Assembly (NCBI RefSeq): GCF_039534085.1 | Contig: NZ_BAAAUT010000033.1 | Span: forward strand, 23,439 to 87,438 | Direction of reading: 5' to 3' | DNA from: Planomonospora_B alba | GTDB taxonomy: Bacteria > Actinomycetota > Actinomycetes > Streptosporangiales > Streptosporangiaceae | DNA: 64,000 bases | In this document: positions 9,543-17,006 of the stretch, piece after piece | How the letters are laid out: each line of letters opens with the position of its first letter | How positions within the stretch are numbered: the stretch's first letter is position 1 | Notes under the pieces: model-generated | Databases searched by the model: none | What the model saw: only the letters and a program-made list of their open reading frames with translations | Told to the model about the DNA's origin: nothing | Made by a program: the position numbers and the translations under genes

Positions 9543-10088
9543 TCCGAATCATGATGGTCTGTAATGTATTGGCGGTGTATCGACGGCGGATCGAATGGCG
9601 TTTATCCCCCTGGGGACGCGTCGGCGGCAGGGTGTCCGCGCCGTTCCGGGCGCCGTCCCGCGGCGCGGGGAATTCACCGCCGGCCGATGACCCCGGTGGA
9701 ACGGGCCGCGCAGGAACGGACTGCGGCGGGAGGCCGGACGGAAAGGCGGCGGGGTGATTCTCCGCGATGTGCGGAGGGTCCGGGGAAAGGAAACCGGAGG
9801 GCATTCCCCGGGCTTCCGGCCGTGGAATGCCCCGGCCTGTCCGATGGATTTCCGCCCGCTCTTGTGCCGGTCTCCGAAATATGGTTTTCTCGCGTGTGCC
9901 GTTAGTTATCGCGGGGGCGGACCGGAATGCGATCGTGGGGAGCGGGACATGGAGTGGACGCTCGGCGTCCCCCGTGTTCTCCACGGGATTCGCACGCCGA
10001 GCGTCCCTGGCGTGGCGATGCGGCGGGACGCTGCCCGTCTCAGCAGGTCAGAGCGGCTTCCCGGCCTCAGGTGCGAGCCGTGGCCGCC
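9543..10088. other. Gene-free stretch with lower GC than its surroundings
   Basis: Between the SARP promoter and the small peptide gene I see no convincing coding region. The open frames here have no recognisable domain, no good ribosome site and overlap each other. Base composition is visibly less GC-rich than the flanks (for example around 9540-9600 and 9855-9915). The only strong feature is the nested inverted repeat at 9956-10006. The stretch may be a decayed gene, a long untranslated or regulatory region, or may encode a small RNA. Confidence 0.5.
9956..10006. terminator. Nested inverted repeat (13-bp outer stem, 6-bp inner stem)
   Basis: Outer arms GGACGCTCGGCGT (9956-9968) and ACGCCGAGCGTCC (9994-10006) are perfectly complementary. 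Between them CCCGTG (9971-9976) and CACGGG (9982-9987) form an inner stem with a five-base loop. It lies 83 bp past the stop of the minus-strand peptide gene and could terminate that transcript, but there is no T-run. It could equally be a structured small RNA. Confidence 0.5.
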
Positions 10089-10241
10089 TTAGTCGGCGTG
10101 GCCGACCGGGCCGTACTGAACCGCGATCCCGGCCGCCTCGGAGGGAGACGAAGCAGCGCTCGCCGCCGTAGCATTGGCCGAAACGGCGAACAGGGCCGTG
10201 AGCACGGTGGCGAGGGCGGAGATGGCAAGACGTCGACGCAC
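10089..10241 (-). CDS. Small secreted peptide precursor (50 aa), divergent from an XRE-TPR regulator
   Basis: Starts at GTG 10241, with ACAGGAG eight bases upstream, and stops with TAA. The product begins VRRRLAISALATVLTALFAV and continues SANATAASA, a textbook Sec signal peptide: three Arg, a hydrophobic core and an AxA-type cleavage site near residue 29. What remains is about 20 residues ending GIAVQYGPVGHAD. No cysteine or known domain is present. Only 55 bp separate its start from that of the XRE-TPR regulator read the other way, so the two must share control DNA. By analogy with RRNPP systems (regulator with TPR plus an exported pro-peptide) it may be a signalling peptide; that role is inference. 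The longer frame reaching back to 10295 would run into the neighbouring gene's ribosome site and is less likely. Confidence 0.65.
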   Translation of the reverse strand: MRRRLAISALATVLTALFAVSANATAASAASSPSEAAGIAVQYGPVGHAD

Positions 10242-10296
10242 GGGGAGACTCCTGTCGTAGGTTCTGCTGCTCGACCAACATCTTTCAAGGAGCAAC

Positions 10297-11589
10297 GTGG
10301 CTGGTCAAGACTTGGTCGGACAGCGTATCAAGACCATGCGCCGTCAGCGTGGCCTCTCCCAGGCCCAGCTCGCGCATCCCGAACTGTCCGACAGCTATGT
10401 CTCCCTCATTGAGAGCGGCAAGCGCACGCCGACTCCCGCGGTGCTGGAACTGCTGGCGCGGAAACTCGACTGCTCGCTCACCTACCTGGTCAACGGCGTG
10501 ACCGCCGAGCAGATGCGCGAGATCGAGCTGGGGCTGGGCTACGCCCACCTGGCGATGGAGAACGGCGAGGTCGCGGAGGCGCGCACCCGCTACGCCGAGC
10601 TGCTCGCCGACGACGGCCTCGCCGGGCTGCCGCAGCTCCGGCAGGAGGCCGAGTACGGGCTGGCGCTCGCCTCTCAGGCCTGCGGCGACCTGGACGCGGC
10701 GATCGACCTGCTGAACGGGCTGCGCGGGCGGGACGCCTCCGAGATCTCCCCCGAGCGGAACATCGACGTCGTGACCCAGCTCTCCCGCTGCTACCGGGAG
10801 AAGGGGGAGCTGGCACTGGCCGTGCGCATCGTGGAGGAGGTCCTCGGCGGGGCGGACCGGCCCGCCTGGGACGACGGCCTCATCCGGCTGGGCGTGCAGC
10901 TCCTGGCGGCCTACATCGACCGGGGCGACCTGCTGCGCGCCGGCCACTTCTGCGCCGAGCTCGTCGCCGCGGCCGAGGCGCTCGGCACGCCGCTGGCGCT
11001 GACCCTCGCGCACTGGGAGGCCGCGATCCTGGCCTCCCAGACCGGTCAGGGCGAGCAGGCCGTCGCCCACTTCGAAAGGGCCCTGGCCATCCAGTCGGAG
11101 CAGGGCGACCCCCGCCGCTACGCGCGCCTCCGCAACGACTACGCGATGATCATGCTGGAGATCCGCCCCGCGGAGGCGCGGGCCTGGCGCGACCTGCTGC
11201 TGAAGGTGGAGAGGGAGCTCGCGGAGAGCTCCGCCAACGCGATGGACAAGATGCGCTGCGCCATGAGCATCGCCCGGGCCGAGCTCCTGCTGGGCTCCCC
11301 CGAGCAGGCGGAGCTGCACATCCGCCCGGTCCTTTCCATGCTCGACGGCATGCCGGAGGACATGCAGGCCGACGTGCGCGTCCTGGCCGGCCGCGCCCTC
11401 GCCGAGCTCGGCAGGGCGGAGGAGGCCGTGCGCGAGCTGGAGAAGGCGACCGAACTGCTGGGCCCGCTGCCGAGCACCCACTTCACCACGCGCTCGTGGC
11501 TCACCGCCGCCGAGATCCTGGAGCGGATCGACGAGCACGGGCGGAGCGTGGAGGCCTACCGGCGGGCCCTTTCCGGCGTGGGCCTGTAG
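10297..11589 (+). CDS. XRE-family regulator with TPR sensor domain
   Basis: 430 aa, cytoplasmic. Residues 5-65 form a Cro/CI-type helix-turn-helix: QRIKTMRRQRGLSQAQLA and LSDSYVSLIESGKRTPTPAV. From about residue 75 to the C-terminus the chain is all-helical with TPR periodicity (GYAHLAMENGEVAEARTRY, AVAHFERALAIQSEQGDP, RALAELGRAEEAVRELEKA). The start is GTG 10297, with AAGGAG six bases upstream. HTH plus TPR is the layout of the RRNPP peptide receptors (PlcR, NprR, Rgg, PrgX) and also of orphan actinobacterial regulators. The divergent secreted peptide at 10089-10241 favours a ligand-binding role, but no ligand is proven. A short gap separates it from the copC gene; regulation of the copper pair is possible but not shown. 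Confidence 0.87.
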   Translation: MAGQDLVGQRIKTMRRQRGLSQAQLAHPELSDSYVSLIESGKRTPTPAVLELLARKLDCSLTYLVNGVTAEQMREIELGLGYAHLAMENGEVAEARTRYAELLADDGLAGLPQLRQEAEYGLALASQACGDLDAAIDLLNGLRGRDASEISPERNIDVVTQLSRCYREKGELALAVRIVEEVLGGADRPAWDDGLIRLGVQLLAAYIDRGDLLRAGHFCAELVAAAEALGTPLALTLAHWEAAILASQTGQGEQAVAHFERALAIQSEQGDPRRYARLRNDYAMIMLEIRPAEARAWRDLLLKVERELAESSANAMDKMRCAMSIARAELLLGSPEQAELHIRPVLSMLDGMPEDMQADVRVLAGRALAELGRAEEAVRELEKATELLGPLPSTHFTTRSWLTAAEILERIDEHGRSVEAYRRALSGVGL

Positions 11590-11659
11590 CCCGGCGCGCC
11601 GGCCGGAGCGGGCACGGGGGTAGGGACCGGCCGGTGGCGTCGGTAGCCTTGGGGGTGCC

Positions 11660-12292
11660 ATGAAGACTTCCCCTTTCGCGGCCGTTCTCGCGCTGCTCGC
11701 GACCCTCGTCCTCGGCACGGCGCTCGCCTCGCCGGCCCTCGCCCACGACGCCCTCAAGAGCAGCGACCCTGCCGCGGGGGCGGAGGTCGAGAGCCTGGAG
11801 GAGGTGAAGCTGACCTTCACCGCCCGGGTGCGGTTCCCGGCCGTCGTGGTGCGGGCCGCGGACGGCACGCCGTACCACGAGGGCAAGCCCGCCGTCGACG
11901 GGCCCGTGGTGACCCAGCCGGTCAAGGACGGCCTTCCGGCGGGCAAGTACGTCATCGCCTACCGGGTGGTCTCCTCCGACGGGCACCCCATCGAGGGGGA
12001 GATCCCGTTCACCCTCACCGGGGCGCCGGAGGCGGAGCCGTCCGGGAGCGCCGCCCCGGAGACCGGTCCCGGCGGGACGGCGTCCTCCGAGGCGGCCCCC
12101 CAGGCGACGTCCCCGGCGACGTCCGAGCCGACCGGCGCAGCGGCGAGCGCTCCCGCGGAGATCTCCCCGGCCCCGGCGGCCGGCGCGGAGGACTCCGGCG
12201 GCGTGCCCGGCTGGGCGTGGCTGGTCTTCGGCGGCGTCACCGGCATCGGCATCGGCCTGTTCCTCAGCATGCGCAACAAGAAGCAGCCGTGA
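11660..12292 (+). CDS. CopC-domain copper-binding protein with C-terminal membrane anchor
   Basis: Secreted, membrane-tethered copper carrier. 210 aa: signal peptide (residues 1-28, cleaved after SPALA), then a CopC beta-sandwich. It starts with the copper-ligand His (HDALKSSDPA) and includes the conserved SSDGHPIEGEIPFT motif carrying a second ligand His. A Pro/Ala/Thr-rich stalk (about 130-180) leads to one C-terminal helix (WAWLVFGGVTGIGIGLFL) and a short basic tail. Its TGA overlaps the GTG of the next gene (GTGA), so the two are translationally coupled. CopC hands copper to CopD; together with the fused CtaG domain downstream this suggests copper supply to cytochrome oxidase or copper tolerance. 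Confidence 0.92.
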   Translation: MKTSPFAAVLALLATLVLGTALASPALAHDALKSSDPAAGAEVESLEEVKLTFTARVRFPAVVVRAADGTPYHEGKPAVDGPVVTQPVKDGLPAGKYVIAYRVVSSDGHPIEGEIPFTLTGAPEAEPSGSAAPETGPGGTASSEAAPQATSPATSEPTGAAASAPAEISPAPAAGAEDSGGVPGWAWLVFGGVTGIGIGLFLSMRNKKQP

Positions 12293-14343
12293 GGGGGCCG
12301 GCCGTGGGGCGCGCCGGCCCCGCCCGCCCGGCCGCCGGGACCGGCCGGACCGCGAGGCTCGCCCTGGCGGGCGCCGGCGCGGCCGCGGCCGCCCTGGGGG
12401 CGGCGATGGTCGCCGGCGGCGCCGCGACCCCCCGGATCATCCCCGGGCTGCCCGACGAGGGCGCGCTCACCCGCTGGGGGCTGCCGGTCTCCAAGCTGGT
12501 GCTGGACGCGGCCGGCGTGCTGACCGTGGGCGCGCTGCTGGCCGCCGCGATCCTGCTCCCCAGCGACAAGGGCCTGCTCGGCAGGCCCGCCCTCGCCTAC
12601 GTCAGGGCCGCCTCCTGGCTGGCGCTCGTCTGGGCGGGCGCCGCGGCGGCGGTGATGGTCTTCAGCCTCTCCGACGCCTTCGGCATGCCCCTGACCGACC
12701 TGCTCGCCGACCCGGCGTTCGGGAACTACCTCACCAGCTACGCCGGCCAGGTCTCCCAGGGCATCGCGCTCACCCTGGTCGTGCTGTTCGCGGTGGCCGT
12801 CGCGCTGTTCGCCCGCGGGGCGATCACCGTGGGCTCGGCGGGCGGCCTGCTCGTGCTCGCGCTGGCGGCCCTGCTCCCGCCCGCGCTGACCGGTCACTCC
12901 TCCTCCGCGCCCAACCACGACCTGGCCACCACCGGCGTCGCCGTGCACCTGCTGGTCCTGGCGCTGTGGGTGGGCGGCCTCGCCGTGCTCTGCGCCCACG
13001 CGCTCCGGCGGCAGCCGCACCTGGAGACCGCCGCCGCCCGCTTCTCCACCATGGCGCTGTGGTGCTTCGCCGGGGCCGGGCTGTCCGGCGTGTTCAGCGT
13101 GATCGCGCGGCTCACCTCGGTCTCGGAGGTGTTCACCTCCGCCTACGGCCTGATCCTGCTGGCCAAGGTCGCGCTGTTCGCGGTGCTCGGCGTCATCGGC
13201 TGGTGGCACCGCAGCCGCACCCTGCCGAGCCTCGCCGCCGGCGGGAGCCGGACGTTCGTCCGGTTCGCCACCGGGGAGATCGTGATCATGGCGGTGGCCG
13301 TGGGGCTGGCGGTCGCGCTCTCCCGCACCGCGCCGCCCCCGGCGATCACCCCGGTCGACCGGGCCTTCGAGCTGCTGGGCTACACCATGCCGCCGGAGAT
13401 CTCCCTGGCGAACCTGGCCTCGCTCTGGTGGCTCGACCTGTTCTCCGGCACGCTGGCCGTGCTGCTCGGCGGCCTCTACGTCGCCGGTGTGGTGCGGCTG
13501 CGCCGGCGCGGCGACTCCTGGCCGTGGGGCCGGACCGCGGCCTGGCTCACCGGCGTGCTGATCCTGGTCATCGCCACCCAGAGCGGCGTCGCCCGCTACG
13601 CCAAGGTGCTGTTCAGCGTGCACATGGCCGAGCACATGACGCTCTCCATGCTCGTCCCGATCTTCCTGGTGCTCGGCGCGCCGGTCACGCTGGCGCTGCG
13701 CGCGCTCAAGCCCGCCGCCCGCCGGGGCGACCGCGGTCCCCGCGAGTGGCTGACCGTGATCCTGCACAGCCGGTACATGCGTTTCGTCGGCCACCCGGCG
13801 ATCGCCACCACGATCTTCATCGTCTCCACCTACGCGCTGTACTTCACCCCGCTGTTCGAGGCGGCGATGGAGGAGCACCTGGGCCACATCGCGATGACGG
13901 TGCACTTCCTGGTCAGCGGCTGCCTGTTCTTCTGGGTGATCATCGGGGTCGACCCGGCGCCCCACCGGCTGCCGCACGTCGCCCGGCTGCTCGTGCTGTT
14001 CGCGACGATGCCCTTCCACGCGTTCTTCGGCATCGCGCTGATGAGCATGGGCACCGTGCTGGCGGAGGGCTGGTACGGGCAGCTGGGCCGCACCTGGGGC
14101 GTCTCCCCGCTCGCCGACCAGCAGACCGGCGGCGCCATCGCCTGGGGCTTCGGAGAGGTCCCGACGCTGCTCGTGCTGCTCGCGCTGGCGGTGCAGTGGT
14201 GGCGGGCCGACGACCGCCTGGCGCGCCGGGCCGACCGGCGGGCCGACGCCGCCGCGGCCCGCACGGGCGGCAGCGGAGACGCCGAGCTCGACGCCTACAA
14301 CGATTTTCTGGCAAAGCTCAACAAGCGTGATCGCGCCGAGTAG
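12289..14343 (+). CDS. CopD / CtaG fusion: copper import and cytochrome c oxidase assembly membrane protein
   Basis: 684 aa integral membrane protein. The N-terminal half (about 50-350) is a CopD domain with some eight helices and the metal-ligand-like sequence LTGHSSSAPNHDLATTGVAVH. The C-terminal half (about 370-650) is a caa3-type CtaG domain with conserved histidines (VHMAEHMTLSMLVPIFLVLG, EEHLGHIAMTVHFLVSG, MPFHAFFGIALM). Such CopD-CtaG fusions are common in actinobacteria and deliver copper to the CuA/CuB sites of cytochrome oxidase. Start chosen at GTG 12289 because it overlaps the copC stop (GTGA). Starting at 12217, inside copC, would add an Arg/His-rich non-homologous stretch. GTG 12304 is an alternative. 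The tail ends in a charged cytoplasmic segment. Confidence 0.9.
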   Translation: MRGPAVGRAGPARPAAGTGRTARLALAGAGAAAAALGAAMVAGGAATPRIIPGLPDEGALTRWGLPVSKLVLDAAGVLTVGALLAAAILLPSDKGLLGRPALAYVRAASWLALVWAGAAAAVMVFSLSDAFGMPLTDLLADPAFGNYLTSYAGQVSQGIALTLVVLFAVAVALFARGAITVGSAGGLLVLALAALLPPALTGHSSSAPNHDLATTGVAVHLLVLALWVGGLAVLCAHALRRQPHLETAAARFSTMALWCFAGAGLSGVFSVIARLTSVSEVFTSAYGLILLAKVALFAVLGVIGWWHRSRTLPSLAAGGSRTFVRFATGEIVIMAVAVGLAVALSRTAPPPAITPVDRAFELLGYTMPPEISLANLASLWWLDLFSGTLAVLLGGLYVAGVVRLRRRGDSWPWGRTAAWLTGVLILVIATQSGVARYAKVLFSVHMAEHMTLSMLVPIFLVLGAPVTLALRALKPAARRGDRGPREWLTVILHSRYMRFVGHPAIATTIFIVSTYALYFTPLFEAAMEEHLGHIAMTVHFLVSGCLFFWVIIGVDPAPHRLPHVARLLVLFATMPFHAFFGIALMSMGTVLAEGWYGQLGRTWGVSPLADQQTGGAIAWGFGEVPTLLVLLALAVQWWRADDRLARRADRRADAAAARTGGSGDAELDAYNDFLAKLNKRDRAE

Positions 14344-14525
14344 CCCCGCCGTTACGGCGTTCTATCCCCTCACCTCCGCCTTAGGCACCGCCGGGTAGCC
14401 TTTCGGGCAGGGGGAATGGGTAGTCATCTCATCGTGCGCGGCGGTCCGCCGCCGCGCACCGCGTTCATTCACGTACCCGGTCGGGGGATCGGTGAGCGCC
14501 GCGTGCGCATCAGGAGGGGTTGAGG

Positions 14526-14936
14526 ATGTCCGAAGAGCTTCGCATGCGCGGGGGGCGGAGCCTCGCCCAGGCTCTGGAGGAGTACCTCGCCGACTGGTCG
14601 GCGCGTACGGGGATCACCGTGGAGGTGTGGGCGCTGCCCGCCCGCGACACCTCCCACGTGGTCGTCCGCGCGGTCCTGGCCACCCTGGAGGAGGCGCTGT
14701 CGAACGTCGAGCGGCACAGCATGGCCGCGCTCGTCTCGGTCGCGGTCACCCTGGGCAGGAGCGGCCTGCGCATGACGGTGAGCGACCACGGGATCGGCTT
14801 CGACGGCGCGGCCACCGGCCGGGGCGTCGCCGCGATGCGGGCCCGCCTGGCGGAGATCGGCGGCACGCTCACCGTCAACGGGGTGCCGGGCGGCGGCACC
14901 ACGGTGACCGCGACGGTGCCGCGCGGACGGGTCTGA
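14526..14936 (+). CDS. Stand-alone HATPase domain related to NarL-type histidine kinases
   Basis: 136 aa, cytoplasmic. It contains the ATP-binding lid of a LuxR/NarL-partner histidine kinase: N-box LEEALSNVERHS, G1 box VSDHGIGFD, G2 box GRGVAAMRARLAEIGG and the C-terminal GGGTTVTATVP. There is no sensor region, no DHp helix and no phosphorylatable H-box, so it cannot autophosphorylate in the usual way. Start ATG 14526 follows AGGAGGGG by eight bases; TTG 14520 is too close to that site. No response regulator adjoins it. It may be an anti-sigma-type kinase, a trans-acting half kinase, or the remnant of a longer gene. Two copies of a 34-bp repeat follow its stop. Confidence 0.75.
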   Translation: MSEELRMRGGRSLAQALEEYLADWSARTGITVEVWALPARDTSHVVVRAVLATLEEALSNVERHSMAALVSVAVTLGRSGLRMTVSDHGIGFDGAATGRGVAAMRARLAEIGGTLTVNGVPGGGTTVTATVPRGRV

Positions 14937-14938
14937 GC

Positions 14939-15032
14939 CGGCCTCCGCGGACCGGCGCCCGCGCGCAGCGGGCCCGAGAGGCGCCGTGATGACTCCGGCG
15001 GCCTCCGCGGACCGGCGCCCGCGCGCAGCGGG
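14939..15032 (+). repeat. 34-bp direct repeat, two exact copies 60 bp apart
   Basis: The same 34 bases, beginning CGGCCTCCGCGGACCGGCGC, occur at 14939-14972 and 14999-15032, directly after the stop of the HATPase gene. The identity breaks at both ends (C/G at 14938/14998 and C/A at 14973/15033), so this is a clean duplication. No gene lies between the copies. Confidence 0.85.
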
Positions 15033-15049
15033 ACCGGCCGGGCAGGGCA

Positions 15050-15081
15050 GGAGCCCCCGCCGCGGACGGCGGGGCGGCTCC
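15050..15081. terminator. GC hairpin between the HATPase gene and map
   Basis: GGAGCC plus CCCGCCG (15050-15062), a CGGA loop, then CGGCGGG, a two-base bulge and GGCTCC (15067-15081). It lies between the converging HATPase and map genes and can serve both. There is no T-run, as often in high-GC actinobacteria. Confidence 0.55.
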
Positions 15082-15114
15082 CTGGGGGGCCCTGATCCTC
15101 CGGTCCCCGGCCGC

Positions 15115-15963
15115 TCAGGGCAGGGTCAGGATCTCGTGGCCGGTCTCGGTGACGAGGACGGTGTGCTCGAACTGGGCGGTCCGCTTGCGGTCCTTCGTCA
15201 CGGCGGTCCAGCCGTCCGGCCAGATGTCGTACTCGATGGTGCCGAGCGTCAGCATGGGTTCGATGGTGAACGTCATGCCGGGCTCCATCGTGACCGCCAG
15301 CGACGGGTCGTCGTAGTGCGGGACGATCAGGCCGGAGTGGAAGGTCGTGCCGATGCCGTGGCCGGTGAAGTCGCGGACCACGCCGTAGCCGAACCGCTTG
15401 GCGTAGGCCTCGATGACCCGGCCGATCACGTTGAGCTGCCGCCCCGGCGCGACGGCCTTGATGGCGCGGGCGGTCGCCTCGCGGGTCCGCTCGACCAGCA
15501 GGCGCGACTCCTCGTCGACCTCGCCCACCAGGAAGGTGGCGTCGGTGTCGCCGTGCACGCCGCCGATGAAGGCGGTGATGTCGACGTTGACGATGTCGCC
15601 GTCGCGCAGCACCGTGTCGTCCGGGATGCCGTGGCAGATCACCTCGTTGATCGAGGTGCACAGGGACTTGGGGTAGCCGCGGTAGCCGAGGGTGCTGGGG
15701 TAGGCGCCGTGGTCGAGCAGGAACTCGTGGCCGATGCGGTCGAGCTCGTCGGTGGTGACGCCCGGCCGCACGTGCCGGCCGACCTCTTCGAGCGCCTGCG
15801 CGGCGATCCGGCCGGCGATCCGCATCCGCTCGATGATCTCCGGAGTCTTGACGTCGGGCTCACCGGTCCTGGGCGTTTTCTTCCCGACGTACTCCGGCCG
15901 CTGGATGTGGGCGGGGACCTTGCGCATGGGCGAGACCCGCCCGGGCTGGAGCACTGTCGTCAT
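15115..15963 (-). CDS. map: Methionine aminopeptidase type I
   Basis: Removes the initiator Met from nascent proteins; cytoplasmic dimetal hydrolase. 282 aa. All five metal ligands are in place: Asp in IVNVDITAFI, Asp in GDTDATF, His in FTGHGIGTTFH, Glu in MTFTIEPML and Glu in QFEHTVLV. Residues 1-40 (SPMRKVPAHIQRPEYVGKK) form the extra N-terminal extension seen in one actinobacterial MetAP type, without a zinc finger. Start ATG 15963. The gene stands alone, in divergent orientation to the small WW-start gene at 16008, with 44 bp between them. Actinomycetes often have two map genes, and this is one of them. Confidence 0.95.
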   Translation of the reverse strand: MTTVLQPGRVSPMRKVPAHIQRPEYVGKKTPRTGEPDVKTPEIIERMRIAGRIAAQALEEVGRHVRPGVTTDELDRIGHEFLLDHGAYPSTLGYRGYPKSLCTSINEVICHGIPDDTVLRDGDIVNVDITAFIGGVHGDTDATFLVGEVDEESRLLVERTREATARAIKAVAPGRQLNVIGRVIEAYAKRFGYGVVRDFTGHGIGTTFHSGLIVPHYDDPSLAVTMEPGMTFTIEPMLTLGTIEYDIWPDGWTAVTKDRKRTAQFEHTVLVTETGHEILTLP

Positions 15964-16007
15964 GGTTTCACAGTCTAGTTGCCGTCCGTACCGGGCAGGA
16001 TTCGGTC

Positions 16008-16196
16008 ATGGGTGATCAATGGTGGTTCTGCCTGAAGCACATGGCGGTCGAGCCCGAGCGGGGCTGCCCGGACAAGGACCGCATGGGGCCGTACGAGACC
16101 CGGCAGGCCGCGGCCGACGCGCTGAAGACCGCGGCCGACCGCAACGAGAGGTGGAAGGACGAGGACCGGGAGTGGGAGGGGGAGGCGGCCGACTGA
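16008..16196 (+). CDS. Small conserved actinobacterial protein (62 aa)
   Basis: Begins MGDQWWFCLKHMAVEPERGC and continues with CPDKDRMGPYETR and an acidic, helical tail rich in Glu, Lys and Trp. The pattern WW-x-CLKH...EPE-x-GC-x-x-KDRxGPY is one I recognise from small uncharacterised proteins found widely in actinobacteria. The two Cys and one His could bind a metal, but this is not established. Start ATG 16008 has AGGA eight bases upstream. It is divergent from map. Function unknown. Confidence 0.75.
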   Translation: MGDQWWFCLKHMAVEPERGCPDKDRMGPYETRQAAADALKTAADRNERWKDEDREWEGEAAD

Positions 16197-16242
16197 GCCG
16201 CCCGGCCCCGGCGGTTCCGGTGGCTCCGGCGGCGCGCGGGCG

Positions 16243-16839
16243 CTAGTCGGGGACGTGCGGACCGCTGAGCCGCTCCAGCAGGCGGGCGAGGCGGGCGCGC
16301 AGGCCGGCGGGGCGGTCCGCGCGCCCCGCCTCGCCCGCCGCCATGCTGACCAGGTGCTGGGCGCCGTCGAAGGAGAGCGGGGCCTGCGCCGGGACCGCCA
16401 GGGCGTCGTGGGCCAGGCCCTCCAGCTCGGGGTCGCCGCCGTCCAGGGCGAGGATCGTCGCCCCGGTACGGCGGGCGTCGCTCACCCGCTCCAGCAGCGG
16501 GTCGGGCGCCCGCTCCTCCGCCACCACGAACAGCGTCTCCCCCCGCCGGGCCTGCTCGATCCGCTCCAGGCCGACCCGCAGATGGGGCGGGGCGCCCGGC
16601 GGCGGGGACCATCGGACCAGCGTGGGGGCGAGCTGGGGCAGTCCGGAGAGCCGGGCCTCGTCGCCCAGGTGCGCGGCCAGGTGCCAGGGCTCCTCGGCGG
16701 GGGTGCCGACCACCAGCAGGCCGCCGGGGGAGCGGGTCGCGCGCAGGGCGAGCCCCAGCGCGCGCGTGCGCTCGACCCACCCGGTCGACTCCAGGATCTC
16801 CCGCAGCAGTGCCACCGATCCACCGTCCATGCGCCCCAT
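16243..16839 (-). CDS. Conserved hypothetical protein, possibly SIS-like
   Basis: 198 aa, soluble, no signal peptide. The middle (about 85-155) reads GLERIEQARRGETLFVVAEE followed by RRTGATILALDGGDPELEGL and DALAVP. Its order resembles the second half of a SIS sugar-isomerase domain (signal that a ligand is bound, Rossmann-like strand, then VP), but the usual SxSG phosphosugar motif is replaced. Function unknown. The start is uncertain between ATG 16839 and ATG 16830; both have only partial ribosome sites. It is divergent from npdG, 167 bp away. Confidence 0.6.
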   Translation of the reverse strand: MGRMDGGSVALLREILESTGWVERTRALGLALRATRSPGGLLVVGTPAEEPWHLAAHLGDEARLSGLPQLAPTLVRWSPPPGAPPHLRVGLERIEQARRGETLFVVAEERAPDPLLERVSDARRTGATILALDGGDPELEGLAHDALAVPAQAPLSFDGAQHLVSMAAGEAGRADRPAGLRARLARLLERLSGPHVPD

Positions 16840-17006
16840 CGTGCCTCAGGCCCCCTGGGTTCGTCCGCCGAACCCGGACCTGGCATCATCGGGCGTGGAG
16901 GCGGGCCGGACCCCGGGCGGGCCGCTCGCCCCGGCAGAGCGTGACCGCACGCACCGCGGCCGGCGGGCCCGGCCCCGCGGCGGCCGAGAGCGACGAGGAG
17001 CGACGA

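Noticed and set aside
9439..9984. 181-codon minus-strand frame upstream of the SARP
   Set aside because: Overlaps the SARP start and promoter, Arg/Pro-rich, no recognisable family; more likely a chance frame in the gap.
10089..11589. Toxin-antitoxin reading of the small gene and XRE protein
   Set aside because: The small product has a Sec signal peptide and the XRE protein a large TPR domain, and the genes are divergent; a toxin-antitoxin pair would normally be cotranscribed and cytosolic.
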